Assembly: GCA_905200265.1 (NCBI GenBank)
Contig: CAJKJS010000018.1
Span: forward strand, 1 to 12,631
Length of the DNA stretch: 12,631 bases
DNA from: an uncultured Oscillospiraceae bacterium
GTDB taxonomy: Bacteria > Bacillota > Clostridia > Oscillospirales > Acutalibacteraceae
Reading direction: 5' to 3'
The notes beneath the pieces are model-generated. The model was not told the origin of the DNA. It did no database searches and saw only the letters and a list, made by a program, of their open reading frames with translations. This document shows, in pieces, positions 6,696 to 12,631 of this stretch. The stretch's first letter is position 1. Every line of letters begins with the position of its first letter. The translations under genes and the position numbers were made by a program.

Positions 6696-7673
6696 ATGAG
6701 AGAAATCGGTTTGATGGATGTAGGAGGCTTTCGGGTTGGCCATGCACAAAACCGGGTGGCGGCTACAGGGTGCACCGTGCTGTTGCCCGATGAGGCAGCC
6801 CCTTGTGGGGCCGAAGTCCGCGGCGGCGGCCCGGCTTCGCGGGAAACGCAGCTCTTGCAGCCGCAGATGGATTGCCAGGCAGTGCACGGTATTTTGCTGG
6901 CGGGGGGTTCGGCTTTTGGGCTGGATGCCGCCGGAGGCATGCAGCGGTACCTGGAGGAAAGAGATATTGGCTTTGATACCGGCGTTGCGAAAGTGCCGCT
7001 AGTATGCCAAAGCGGGTTATTTGATTTGGGGCTGGGGGACGCTAAAGTGCGGCCCGATGCCGCCATGGCGTACAGTGCCTGTGAAAATGCGTCGTATCAG
7101 GCTCCTTTACAGGGGAATGTGGGGGCCGGTACCGGGTGTTCCGTTGGGAAATTAAAAGGCATGAGCCGGGCTATGAAAAGCGGAATCGGCACGTTTGCCG
7201 TGGAAGTAGGGCGTATAAAAGTCGGCGCTCTGGTAGCGGTAAACGCCCTGGGAGATATTTTTGACGGACGCACGAACCGTTTTGTTGCCGGACTGCTGAC
7301 CCCCGATGGCCGGGCTTTGAGTGGCACGCTGGAAGAATGGTGGGCCGGAGCCGAAACGCCGCTGTGGGGCGGGAATACCACACTGGGCATTATTGTCACC
7401 AACGCACAGTTTGATAAACCGCGACTATCGAAAATCGCCGGGATGACCCACAACGGGTATGCCAGGGCCATTCGCCCGGTACACACCATGGCTGATGGCG
7501 ACACGGTGTACGCGCTGTCGGTGGGGAAGGAACAAGCCGATATTAACCTGGTGGGCACTTTGGCGGCCTGGGTGATGGAACGCGCCATTGTGCACGCCGT
7601 CGAAATGGCCGAACCGGCTTACGGACTGAAAGCCGCCCGGGATTTGGAAGAAGGAAAGGGGAAAACCGTATGA
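6696..7673 (+). CDS. P1 (S58, DmpA/NylC-like) family amidase/aminopeptidase
   Basis: A 325-residue member of the P1 peptidase family: N-terminal-nucleophile hydrolases that self-cleave into two chains and act on amides, including beta-aminopeptidases (BapA), DmpA and the nylon-oligomer hydrolase NylC. Motifs in order: DVGGFRVGHAQ (8-18), the RGGGPASRETQLL block (42-54), GILLAGGSAFGLDAA (65-79), GNVGAGTGCSVGK (140-152), and the self-cleavage region GGNTTLGIIVTNA. Asn227-Thr228 there is the expected cut, giving Thr228 as nucleophile as in NylC. The stop overlaps the coaX1 start (ATGA), so translation is coupled to pantothenate kinase. That suggests an amide substrate linked to pantothenate or beta-alanine, an inference from position only. 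The ribosome site is AAAGGGGGA just before the ATG. Confidence 0.92.
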   Translation: MREIGLMDVGGFRVGHAQNRVAATGCTVLLPDEAAPCGAEVRGGGPASRETQLLQPQMDCQAVHGILLAGGSAFGLDAAGGMQRYLEERDIGFDTGVAKVPLVCQSGLFDLGLGDAKVRPDAAMAYSACENASYQAPLQGNVGAGTGCSVGKLKGMSRAMKSGIGTFAVEVGRIKVGALVAVNALGDIFDGRTNRFVAGLLTPDGRALSGTLEEWWAGAETPLWGGNTTLGIIVTNAQFDKPRLSKIAGMTHNGYARAIRPVHTMADGDTVYALSVGKEQADINLVGTLAAWVMERAIVHAVEMAEPAYGLKAARDLEEGKGKTV

Positions 7674-8464
7674 TTTTGGCCATTGACATGGGCAACACCA
7701 ACGCGGTGCTGGGATGCATGGAACGGGGAAAAGCCGTGTTTACGTCGCATTTTAGCACCGACCGGACCAAAACGGCGGAAGAATATGCCCTGCTGTTCCG
7801 GGGATTTTGCGTAAGAGGCGGCGTAGACCCGGCTACTCTGGAAGGCGGCATTATATCGTCGGTCGTGCCCATGCTGCGCCCGGTGATGAAAGAAGCCGTA
7901 ACGCTGCTCACCGGTAAAACGCCCATTCTGGTAGAAGCGGGGCTAAAAACCGGGCTGCAAATTCAAATTGACGACCCGGCCCAGCTGGGGGGCGACCTGG
8001 TGGTAGTGGCCGTGGCTGCTCGGAAAAAATACCCCGGACCCTTGGTTATTTTCGATATGGGTACCGCTACGACGGCATCGGTGATCGACGGCCAGGGCCG
8101 GTACCGGGGTGGCATGATCATTCCGGGTCTGCGGGTGGCAGTGGATGCACTGTCCCGTCGGGCGTCGCAGTTGCCGCTGAACATCAACTTGGAACCGCCG
8201 GCCCATGTGATTGGTACCAATACCATGGACTGCATGCGCGCCGGGGCTATTTACGGCAATGCGGCCATGCTCGACGGTATTTTGGAGCGGGTGGAAGACG
8301 AATTGGGTGAACCGGTTACGGCAGTAGCTACCGGCAGTTTGGTATCACTGGTGGTACCGTATTGCCAGCGAGTCATTCACGAAGAACCGGACCTTTTACT
8401 ACAAGGGCTGTGTTTGCTGTATGAGAAGAACAGCCGCCGCCATGCCCAGGGGGTGAAAGCATGA
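7670..8464 (+). CDS. coaX: Type III pantothenate kinase-like protein, divergent copy (CoaX1)
   Basis: A 264-residue CoaX-family protein; the family phosphorylates pantothenate with ATP as a dimer of the ASKHA fold. It keeps DMGNT (6-10, phosphate 1), FDMGTATT (128-135, phosphate 2), GGMIIPGLRVAVDAL (147-161) and GTNT (182-185). It aligns without gaps to the next gene, with about 150 identities in the first 255 positions by hand count. It departs from the second copy at usually conserved places: GGDL at 107-110, where the other has GSDR (Asp109 kept, Arg110 changed to Leu); Val113 for Asp; and ATGS at 220-223 for ATGG. It may be a weakened kinase, have altered specificity, or pair with CoaX2. 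Both gene ends overlap neighbours by ATGA. Confidence 0.88.
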   Translation: MILAIDMGNTNAVLGCMERGKAVFTSHFSTDRTKTAEEYALLFRGFCVRGGVDPATLEGGIISSVVPMLRPVMKEAVTLLTGKTPILVEAGLKTGLQIQIDDPAQLGGDLVVVAVAARKKYPGPLVIFDMGTATTASVIDGQGRYRGGMIIPGLRVAVDALSRRASQLPLNINLEPPAHVIGTNTMDCMRAGAIYGNAAMLDGILERVEDELGEPVTAVATGSLVSLVVPYCQRVIHEEPDLLLQGLCLLYEKNSRRHAQGVKA

Positions 8465-9249
8465 TTTTCGTAATTGATATCGGCAATACCCAGATTGTAG
8501 TGGGGCTGATGGATGGCAGCACACGCAAGGATTCGTTCCGTCTGGCGACCGACCGGGTAAAAACAGCGGAAGAATACGCACTGCTGCTCCATGGGATCTG
8601 CTCCATGCGGGGGATTGATCTGAAAGAAGTGGAAGGGGGCATTCTCTCTTCGGTAGTGCCGGTACTGACTCCCGTTTTGCAGGATGCGATCGAAAGCCTG
8701 ATTGGCCGGCGGCCGCTGGCCGTGGGCGCCGGAGTGAAAACCGGACTCAATTTGCGCGTAGATAACCCCGGACAGCTGGGCAGCGACCGCGTAGTAGACG
8801 CGGTAGCCGCCAGCGCTCAGTATAAAAAGCCCATTTTCATTGTGGATATGGGCACCTCCACGACGGTTTCCGTCGTAGGGCGCGACGGCAGTTTTTTGGG
8901 CGGGATGATTATTCCCGGGCTGCGGGTATCGGTGGATGCCTTGTCGGCCATGGCGTCACAGCTGCCGCTGAATATCAGTTTGGAAACGCCGGATAAGATG
9001 ATTGGCACCAACACCCTTTCGTGTATGCGTTCCGGGGTACTGTACGGCGCTGCCGCCATGCTGGACGGGCTTGTTACCCGGGTGGAAAAGGAACTGGGCG
9101 AACCGGTCACAGCGGTAGCTACCGGCGGGCTGGGGCGGCTGGTAGTGCCGCTATGCCGCCGGGACTTTTCCTATGACCCGGATTTGTTGCTGAAAGGGTT
9201 GCAGATTCTATACGAAAAAAACCGGCCGGTAGAGGAACCGGCTGTTTGA
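8461..9249 (+). CDS. coaX: Type III pantothenate kinase (CoaX2)
   Basis: A 262-residue enzyme that phosphorylates pantothenate to 4'-phosphopantothenate, the first and committed step of CoA synthesis; the type III family is known for insensitivity to CoA feedback. All expected blocks are present: DIGNT (6-10), the conserved LGSDR with Asp109 (the expected catalytic Asp) and Arg110, VDMGTSTT (128-135), GGMIIPGLRVSVDAL (147-161), GTNTLSCMRSGVLYG (182-196) and ATGG (220-223). This is the canonical copy of the tandem pair and probably supplies the main kinase activity. It starts in an ATGA overlap with coaX1. Its stop codon lies inside the -35 box of the next promoter, and no good terminator is seen. 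Confidence 0.95.
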   Translation: MIFVIDIGNTQIVVGLMDGSTRKDSFRLATDRVKTAEEYALLLHGICSMRGIDLKEVEGGILSSVVPVLTPVLQDAIESLIGRRPLAVGAGVKTGLNLRVDNPGQLGSDRVVDAVAASAQYKKPIFIVDMGTSTTVSVVGRDGSFLGGMIIPGLRVSVDALSAMASQLPLNISLETPDKMIGTNTLSCMRSGVLYGAAAMLDGLVTRVEKELGEPVTAVATGGLGRLVVPLCRRDFSYDPDLLLKGLQILYEKNRPVEEPAV

Positions 9250-9275
9250 CAGGCCCGCGGGCCCCATGGTATCAT
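9246..9275 (+). promoter_or_regulatory. Promoter of the GH32 gene
   Basis: TTGACA (9246-9251) overlaps the coaX2 stop codon; an 18-base spacer leads to TATCAT (9270-9275), about 60 bases before the start codon. The spacer contains a 12-base GC-only palindrome, GGCCCGCGGGCC (9252-9263), which could be a protein site or chance. Confidence 0.68.
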
Positions 9276-9335
9276 ACAGGCAGATAGAACCCCATCGAGA
9301 TCGTTGGACGGGGGAAACGGAAAGGGGAAGGAACC

Positions 9336-10691
9336 ATGCAAGATACTTTTGATTATCGTCCGAAGTTGCACTTTACGGCGCCGAAAAACTGGCTGAACGA
9401 CCCCAATGGGCTGGTATGTGCCGGTGGCTATTATCATCTTTTCTATCAGCATCATCCTTTTGGTACTCAGTGGGGTCCCATGCACTGGGGGCACGCGGTC
9501 AGCCGGGATCTGTACCATTGGGAACACCGGGATATTGCCCTGTACCCGGATGAAAAGGGTATGATCTTCAGCGGCAGCGCTGTTATCGACGAGAAGAATG
9601 TGTCGGGCCTGGGGGACGGCAAAACGCCGCCCATGCTTTTGTTCTTTACCTACGATACCGGTGAAACGGAATACCAGAGCATGGCATACAGCCTGGATGA
9701 AGGGAAGACCTTCCAAAAATACGGGAAAATCCTCATCGAGAATCCGGGCATTCGGGATTTCCGCGACCCGAAAGTGATTCGCGTGGGGGATGACTGGGTG
9801 ATGGCGTTGGCGGTGAAAGACAGCTGCTGGTTCTATCGGTCCCATAACCTGCTCGACTGGGAAAAAACCGGGGCGTTCGGTCCCTTGCCGGAAAGCGAAG
9901 CACCCGAAGGCGCCGTGTGGGAATGCCCCGATTTGTACGCGCTGCCGACTCAGGACGGGCATATGCGCTGGGTACTAACCATTAGCATGCAAATCCCCAT
10001 GGAACTGGGCGGTGTGCGCACCCGGTACTGGTTGGGTGAATTTGCAAACGGTACATTTACAGCCTCTGATCCCTGCGGCCAGTGGGTCGATAACGGTTTT
10101 GACTGCTACGCAGGTACCACGTATAGTAATGCGCCGCAGCCCACGTTTATCGCCTGGGGCGACAATATGGTATATGCGGGCGAGGCGCCCACCGGCGAAT
10201 GGCGCTGCCACATGACACTGCCCCGGGTGCTGTCGCTACAGAAGACGCCGGAAGGGGATCGCTTGGCGGCTCTGCCGTTTATACCAAAAGAAGCCCCGGT
10301 CCTAATGGATTGCCCGCCGAAAACCCAGGGCGAACTCACAGGGACCACATGCCTACTGAAAGTAACCGGAAGCGGAGAGGGGATTGTCACCTTGCGTACA
10401 CCGTCGGGTAAAGCGTTCCGATTTGGCGTCAATGAGAAAAACGAATTTGTTATCGACCGCCGGGATGTGTGTAAGCCGTTTTCCGACAATTACACCGCTG
10501 ATCTCCTGACCCGGAGCGCTGTGCGTTTCTTTGAAGGGGATTGGGAGCTCACTGCGGTGCTGGATGGCTGCGCGTTTGAAATGTTTGGCGACAAAGGCAC
10601 ACGGGCGTTTTCCGTTTCGCTGTTCCCCGGTGAAGCCTTTACCTGTTTCGATGTACAAGGGCAGGCGGCCGTACAGGTATACGACCTGTAA
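9336..10691 (+). CDS. GH32 beta-fructosidase (sucrose/sucrose-6-phosphate hydrolase type)
   Basis: A 451-residue glycoside hydrolase of family 32, which removes terminal beta-fructofuranosyl units with retention. The five-bladed propeller covers about residues 8-310 and a beta-sandwich follows to the end. Catalytic residues are visible: nucleophile Asp22 in WLNDPNG, transition-state stabilizer Asp144 in FRDPK, and acid/base Glu196 in ECPDL; IFSGSAV (77-83) is also typical. There is no signal peptide, so it acts in the cytoplasm on imported sucrose, its phosphate or short fructans; which one cannot be decided, since no PTS or sugar transporter gene is in view. It has its own promoter, a GGGGAAGG ribosome site and a terminator after it, so it appears to be a single-gene unit. 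Confidence 0.94.
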   Translation: MQDTFDYRPKLHFTAPKNWLNDPNGLVCAGGYYHLFYQHHPFGTQWGPMHWGHAVSRDLYHWEHRDIALYPDEKGMIFSGSAVIDEKNVSGLGDGKTPPMLLFFTYDTGETEYQSMAYSLDEGKTFQKYGKILIENPGIRDFRDPKVIRVGDDWVMALAVKDSCWFYRSHNLLDWEKTGAFGPLPESEAPEGAVWECPDLYALPTQDGHMRWVLTISMQIPMELGGVRTRYWLGEFANGTFTASDPCGQWVDNGFDCYAGTTYSNAPQPTFIAWGDNMVYAGEAPTGEWRCHMTLPRVLSLQKTPEGDRLAALPFIPKEAPVLMDCPPKTQGELTGTTCLLKVTGSGEGIVTLRTPSGKAFRFGVNEKNEFVIDRRDVCKPFSDNYTADLLTRSAVRFFEGDWELTAVLDGCAFEMFGDKGTRAFSVSLFPGEAFTCFDVQGQAAVQVYDL

Positions 10692-10716
10692 AATACTAAA
10701 AAACAGAGATACCGGC

Positions 10717-10747
10717 AAAAAAAGAAGGCCCCCTTTTGGGGGCCTTC
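10717..10747. terminator. Intrinsic terminator between convergent genes
   Basis: A 10-base-pair stem (GAAGGCCCCC at 10724-10733 with its complement at 10738-10747) and a TTTT loop. On the minus strand it ends in seven U's (from 10723-10717), making a strong terminator for the leftward XRE-family gene. Rightward, the tail is only ATATATTTCTTT, so stopping the GH32 message there is likely but weaker. Confidence 0.85.
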
Positions 10748-10760
10748 CCGATATATTTCT

Positions 10761-11462
10761 TTATCGTTTTTGCCGTACGCCCATGCGCACTTCGCTGCTC
10801 TGGATCAGGTTCATCAGCGACGAAGCAAACAGGGGATAATCTTTTGTTAAGGATTCCTGGGTGATGGCGGGACCATCGTCTTTGCCCATCCCTTTTTCGC
10901 CGTCCACTTCTTCTCCAGCGGCCAGGGCCGCGGCTTTGGCTTCAGCGGCGCTACGGGCGCTGTCGGCCAGCCCTGCATAGAGCTTGGGGGAAGCCGCAAA
11001 CAGATTTTGTGCGTTTTTGGGATTGGCCGCATACAGCAGACGGAACGCCTTGTAGATCGACAGATCCAGCGATGCCGACACTTCGTTAATCAGTGCTTTG
11101 TTGCGGCATTGTTGCAAGAGGGCAAACACCACATGCAGGGAATTGGTGAGCAGCTTTTTATTGAGCACCGCTACCAGGCTTCCCACCCCGCGGTTTTCTT
11201 TGCCTTCGGGCCCATCGGGCAGGTCATCCACCGAAATGGTGGCGCCGTTGCGTTCCGGTGTGCGGCCCAATAGGTAGTCGCAGGATACATGGTAAAAATC
11301 GGCCGCGCGCACCACAAAGTCCAGCCCGCATTCTCGAATGCCTTTTTCGTAATGAGAAAGCAGCGCCTGGGAAACCCCCAGCTGCTGAGCTGCCAGCTTT
11401 TGGCTTAGCCCTTGTTCTTTGCGCAGTAATGTGAGAATCCGCGAAAAGCTCTGGTTAATCAT
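10761..11462 (-). CDS. XRE-family regulator with extended C-terminus
   Basis: A 233-residue protein. Residues 6-66 form a Cro/C1-type DNA-binding domain (ILTLLRKEQGLSQKLAAQQLGVSQALLSHYEKG, then VVRAADFYHVSCDYLLGR). The remaining 165 residues resemble no domain I can name: a helical stretch about 90-180 containing several leucine- and alanine-rich segments, an acidic, glycine-rich linker (about 183-197), and a helical tail with a basic end. No membrane helix or peptidase motif is seen, so this is not a LexA-like repressor. The gene is divergent from the histidine-phosphatase-like gene and may regulate it or itself. The ATG at 11462 follows AAGGGG with 9-base spacing. Regulated genes and signal are unknown. 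Confidence 0.85.
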   Translation of the reverse strand: MINQSFSRILTLLRKEQGLSQKLAAQQLGVSQALLSHYEKGIRECGLDFVVRAADFYHVSCDYLLGRTPERNGATISVDDLPDGPEGKENRGVGSLVAVLNKKLLTNSLHVVFALLQQCRNKALINEVSASLDLSIYKAFRLLYAANPKNAQNLFAASPKLYAGLADSARSAAEAKAAALAAGEEVDGEKGMGKDDGPAITQESLTKDYPLFASSLMNLIQSSEVRMGVRQKR

Positions 11463-11513
11463 ACCGTTTTACCCCTTGCCCCTGTCGAAATTCAGCGAAA
11501 TAACGTAATGTAA

Positions 11514-11542
11514 AGTATAATACAAACTAAACAATTTGTAAA
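11514..11542 (-). promoter_or_regulatory. Promoter of the XRE-family gene
   Basis: On the minus strand TTTACA (11537-11542), 17 bases, TATACT (11514-11519). On the other strand a perfect -10 hexamer TATAAT (11516-11521) overlaps it and could serve the divergent phosphatase-like gene, though I find no good -35 for it. The heptamer TGTAAAG occurs at 11509-11515 and 11537-11543, flanking the promoter, and may be a regulator half-site. Confidence 0.7.
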
Positions 11543-11585
11543 GCCGCTATATATCGTATTACCCGGCAAAGAAGGAGCCTATATT

Positions 11586-12293
11586 ATGAAATCATACCGC
11601 ATTCATCTGATCCGCCATGGCGTAAGTGAAGGAGCCGAAAAAGGCCAGTATATTGGTGCGACGGATTCGCCTCTGAGCGAAAACGGGAAAAACCAGCTAA
11701 AGGCACTGGCTTTGTCCGCTCAGTACCCCAAAGCTGACGCGTATTTTTGCAGCGCCAACCAGCGCTGCCGTGAAAGTTTGGAACTTTTATACCCCGGTAC
11801 CACAGGTACCTATCTGCGGGGACTGGAAGGCTGCAACTTTGGGGAATGGGAAGGCAAAACGGCCGAGGAACTGCAGGGGGACGAAACCTATCAAAAATGG
11901 ATGCGCGGGGAAGAAGGCGCTGTGCCGCCCGGAGGCGAAGGCAACATGACCTTTATGCACCGGGTATGCGAAGTGTTTGAAAAACTGGTGGACAGCATGA
12001 TGCGCAGCCACACGGAAAACGTGGTACTGGTAACCCAGGGCGATGTGATTATGGCACTGTGCGCGGCCTATGGATTGCCGCGGGCAGGGCTTTATGAATG
12101 GATGTGCGAACCAGGTCACGGGTATACATTGCAAATCACGCCGTCTTTATGGATGCGCTCGATGGTGGCGGAAGTATTCTGCACCTTGCCGCATTTTGAA
12201 ACCGGCGAAGAAGAGGGAGACGAAGCCCTACAGGCGGCCCGGCAGGCGCTGCACATTGCGTTCCCGGCAAAGCAGCCCGAAGAAGGCAAATAA
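11586..12293 (+). CDS. Histidine phosphatase superfamily protein, atypical active site
   Basis: A 235-residue member of the phosphoglycerate-mutase-like (histidine phosphatase) superfamily. The phosphate-accepting motif LIRHGVSE (Arg10, His11) is intact, as are Arg60 in the SANQR stretch, FGEWEG (85-90) and VPPGGEG (113-119). The second catalytic histidine, normally in VTHGG, is replaced: the sequence reads VTQGD with Gln151 (codon CAG). The usual glutamate two or three residues before FG may also be shifted (LEGCNFG). The protein may thus be a slow phosphatase, a binding protein or a specialised enzyme. A GAAGGAG site with 8-base spacing supports the ATG at 11586. It is divergent from the XRE-family regulator and monocistronic as far as can be seen. 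The substrate is unknown. Confidence 0.85.
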   Translation: MKSYRIHLIRHGVSEGAEKGQYIGATDSPLSENGKNQLKALALSAQYPKADAYFCSANQRCRESLELLYPGTTGTYLRGLEGCNFGEWEGKTAEELQGDETYQKWMRGEEGAVPPGGEGNMTFMHRVCEVFEKLVDSMMRSHTENVVLVTQGDVIMALCAAYGLPRAGLYEWMCEPGHGYTLQITPSLWMRSMVAEVFCTLPHFETGEEEGDEALQAARQALHIAFPAKQPEEGK

Positions 12294-12311
12294 GAAAATT
12301 TTTCGTGATGG

Positions 12312-12341
12312 TTGACAAAACCGGGCGGTTTCTCCTATAAT
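12312..12341 (+). promoter_or_regulatory. Promoter of the T-box transcript
   Basis: Full consensus TTGACA (12312-12317) and TATAAT (12336-12341) with an 18-base spacer, starting 18 bases after the preceding stop codon. Transcription should begin near 12348. Confidence 0.88.
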
Positions 12342-12347
12342 ACAAAT

Positions 12348-12627
12348 AACAATCTTTCTATCATCCCAAAGACTGTGAAGGGAAAAAGACAGATTCGGGC
12401 CTTTTTAGAGAGCCGGCGGTAGGTGAAAGCCGGTAGGGCTGTTTTTGTGTATAGCTCGTCCCGGAGTCGCCGCCATGACAAGTGGTGGACGCGCGGCCGC
12501 GTTACAGGCCAATGCCTTGTTGGAGGCTAAAGAGGGCTTTTTGGTGACAAAAAGCCGAACCAAGGGTGGTACCGCGAAAAATTTTTCGCCCCGGATGGCT
12601 AGCAATAGCCATGCGGGGCGTTTTTTT
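12348..12627 (+). promoter_or_regulatory. T-box riboswitch, probably leucine-specific
   Basis: A complete T-box leader that senses uncharged tRNA and controls a gene beyond the window edge. Stem I begins with GACT (12371-12374) and GGGA (12380-12383) pairing with AGTC (12465-12468) and TCCC (12459-12462) around a GA-rich kink. The AGAGAG element (12407-12412) and the GGTGAAAGCCGG part of the distal arm are present. Stem III is a 9-base-pair hairpin (12535-12556) with a GTGA loop. The T-box sequence AGGGTGGTACCGCG is at 12563-12576. The specifier read by position, one purine before the proximal helix, is CTC (12455-12457), a leucine codon. The TGGT of the T-box matches a tRNA with discriminator A, as tRNA-Leu has, and excludes serine. 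Class certain; amino acid moderately sure. Confidence 0.93.
12587..12627 (+). terminator. Regulated terminator of the T-box leader
   Basis: CGCCCCG (12587-12593) pairs with CGGGGCG (12614-12620), and beyond one G-G mismatch ATGGCTA (12595-12601) pairs with TAGCCAT (12606-12612), closed by a GCAA tetraloop and followed by seven T's. It would form when the tRNA is charged and be prevented by the antiterminator when uncharged tRNA binds the T-box sequence just upstream. Confidence 0.93.
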
Positions 12628-12631
12628 ACTA

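Noticed and set aside
7670..8464. coaX1 as a pseudogene
   Set aside because: The frame is intact at full length, with both phosphate-binding motifs and coupled starts and stops; residue changes alone do not show decay.
9225..9242. Small hairpin GCCGGT...ACCGGC at the end of coaX2 as a terminator
   Set aside because: Only six pairs, followed by TGTTT without a real U-run, and it lies in coding sequence.
9171..9962. A 263-codon leftward open frame across the end of coaX2 and the start of the GH32 gene
   Set aside because: It runs antisense to the GH32 active-site region and coaX2, shows no family motif, and is a by-product of GC-rich coding DNA.
12405..12605. A 66-codon leftward frame in the T-box leader
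   Set aside because: It is antisense to a well-defined structured RNA and has no supporting features.
1..12631. CRISPR array, insertion sequence, phage or toxin-antitoxin genes
   Set aside because: No repeated spacer-like units, transposase or integrase motifs, terminal repeats or small paired toxin-like genes were seen on either strand.

Overview
The window looks like chromosomal DNA from a fairly GC-rich Firmicute of the class Clostridia, most likely an Oscillospiraceae-type gut anaerobe. This is inferred from a T-box leader, A/G-rich Shine-Dalgarno sites, sigma-A promoters with near-consensus -35 and -10 boxes, an ECF-type vitamin transporter subunit and type III pantothenate kinases of clostridial type. 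There are no mobile elements, CRISPR arrays, tRNA or rRNA genes. Coding density is high.

Left region (1-4530). A leftward operon encodes a CocE/NonD-type alpha/beta hydrolase followed by an AtuA (DUF1446)-family protein cut by the window edge. It is read from a near-consensus promoter overlapped by a 20-bp perfect palindrome. A LacI-family repressor gene starts divergently on the other side of that palindrome and is the obvious candidate to bind it. Downstream of the repressor, in the same direction, lie a short-chain dehydrogenase and a small membrane protein with a PH-like domain. This run ends at a strong bidirectional terminator shared with coaBC.

Central region (4535-9249), a coenzyme A locus. 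Leftward coaBC (steps 2 and 3 of CoA synthesis from pantothenate) stands divergent from a rightward set: an ECF transporter S component, probably pantothenate-specific (PanT), an S58 (P1/DmpA) family amidase/aminopeptidase, and two tandem type III pantothenate kinase genes (coaX). The last three genes overlap by ATGA junctions, so they form one translationally coupled unit. The ECF gene has a roughly 140-base leader that can fold into a long nested hairpin, possibly a regulatory RNA. Together the genes would import pantothenate, possibly release it or beta-alanine from amides, phosphorylate it and carry it to 4'-phosphopantetheine. The first coaX copy has lost residues that the second keeps.

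Right region (9250-12631). A single GH32 beta-fructosidase gene has its own promoter, which starts inside the coaX2 stop codon. A leftward XRE-family regulator converges on it at a hairpin terminator. Divergent from the regulator is a histidine-phosphatase-family protein that lacks the usual second catalytic histidine. The window ends in a complete T-box riboswitch with its own consensus promoter and terminator. Its best-fitting specifier codon is CUC (leucine), so the gene just outside the window is probably leuS or a leucine biosynthesis or uptake gene.
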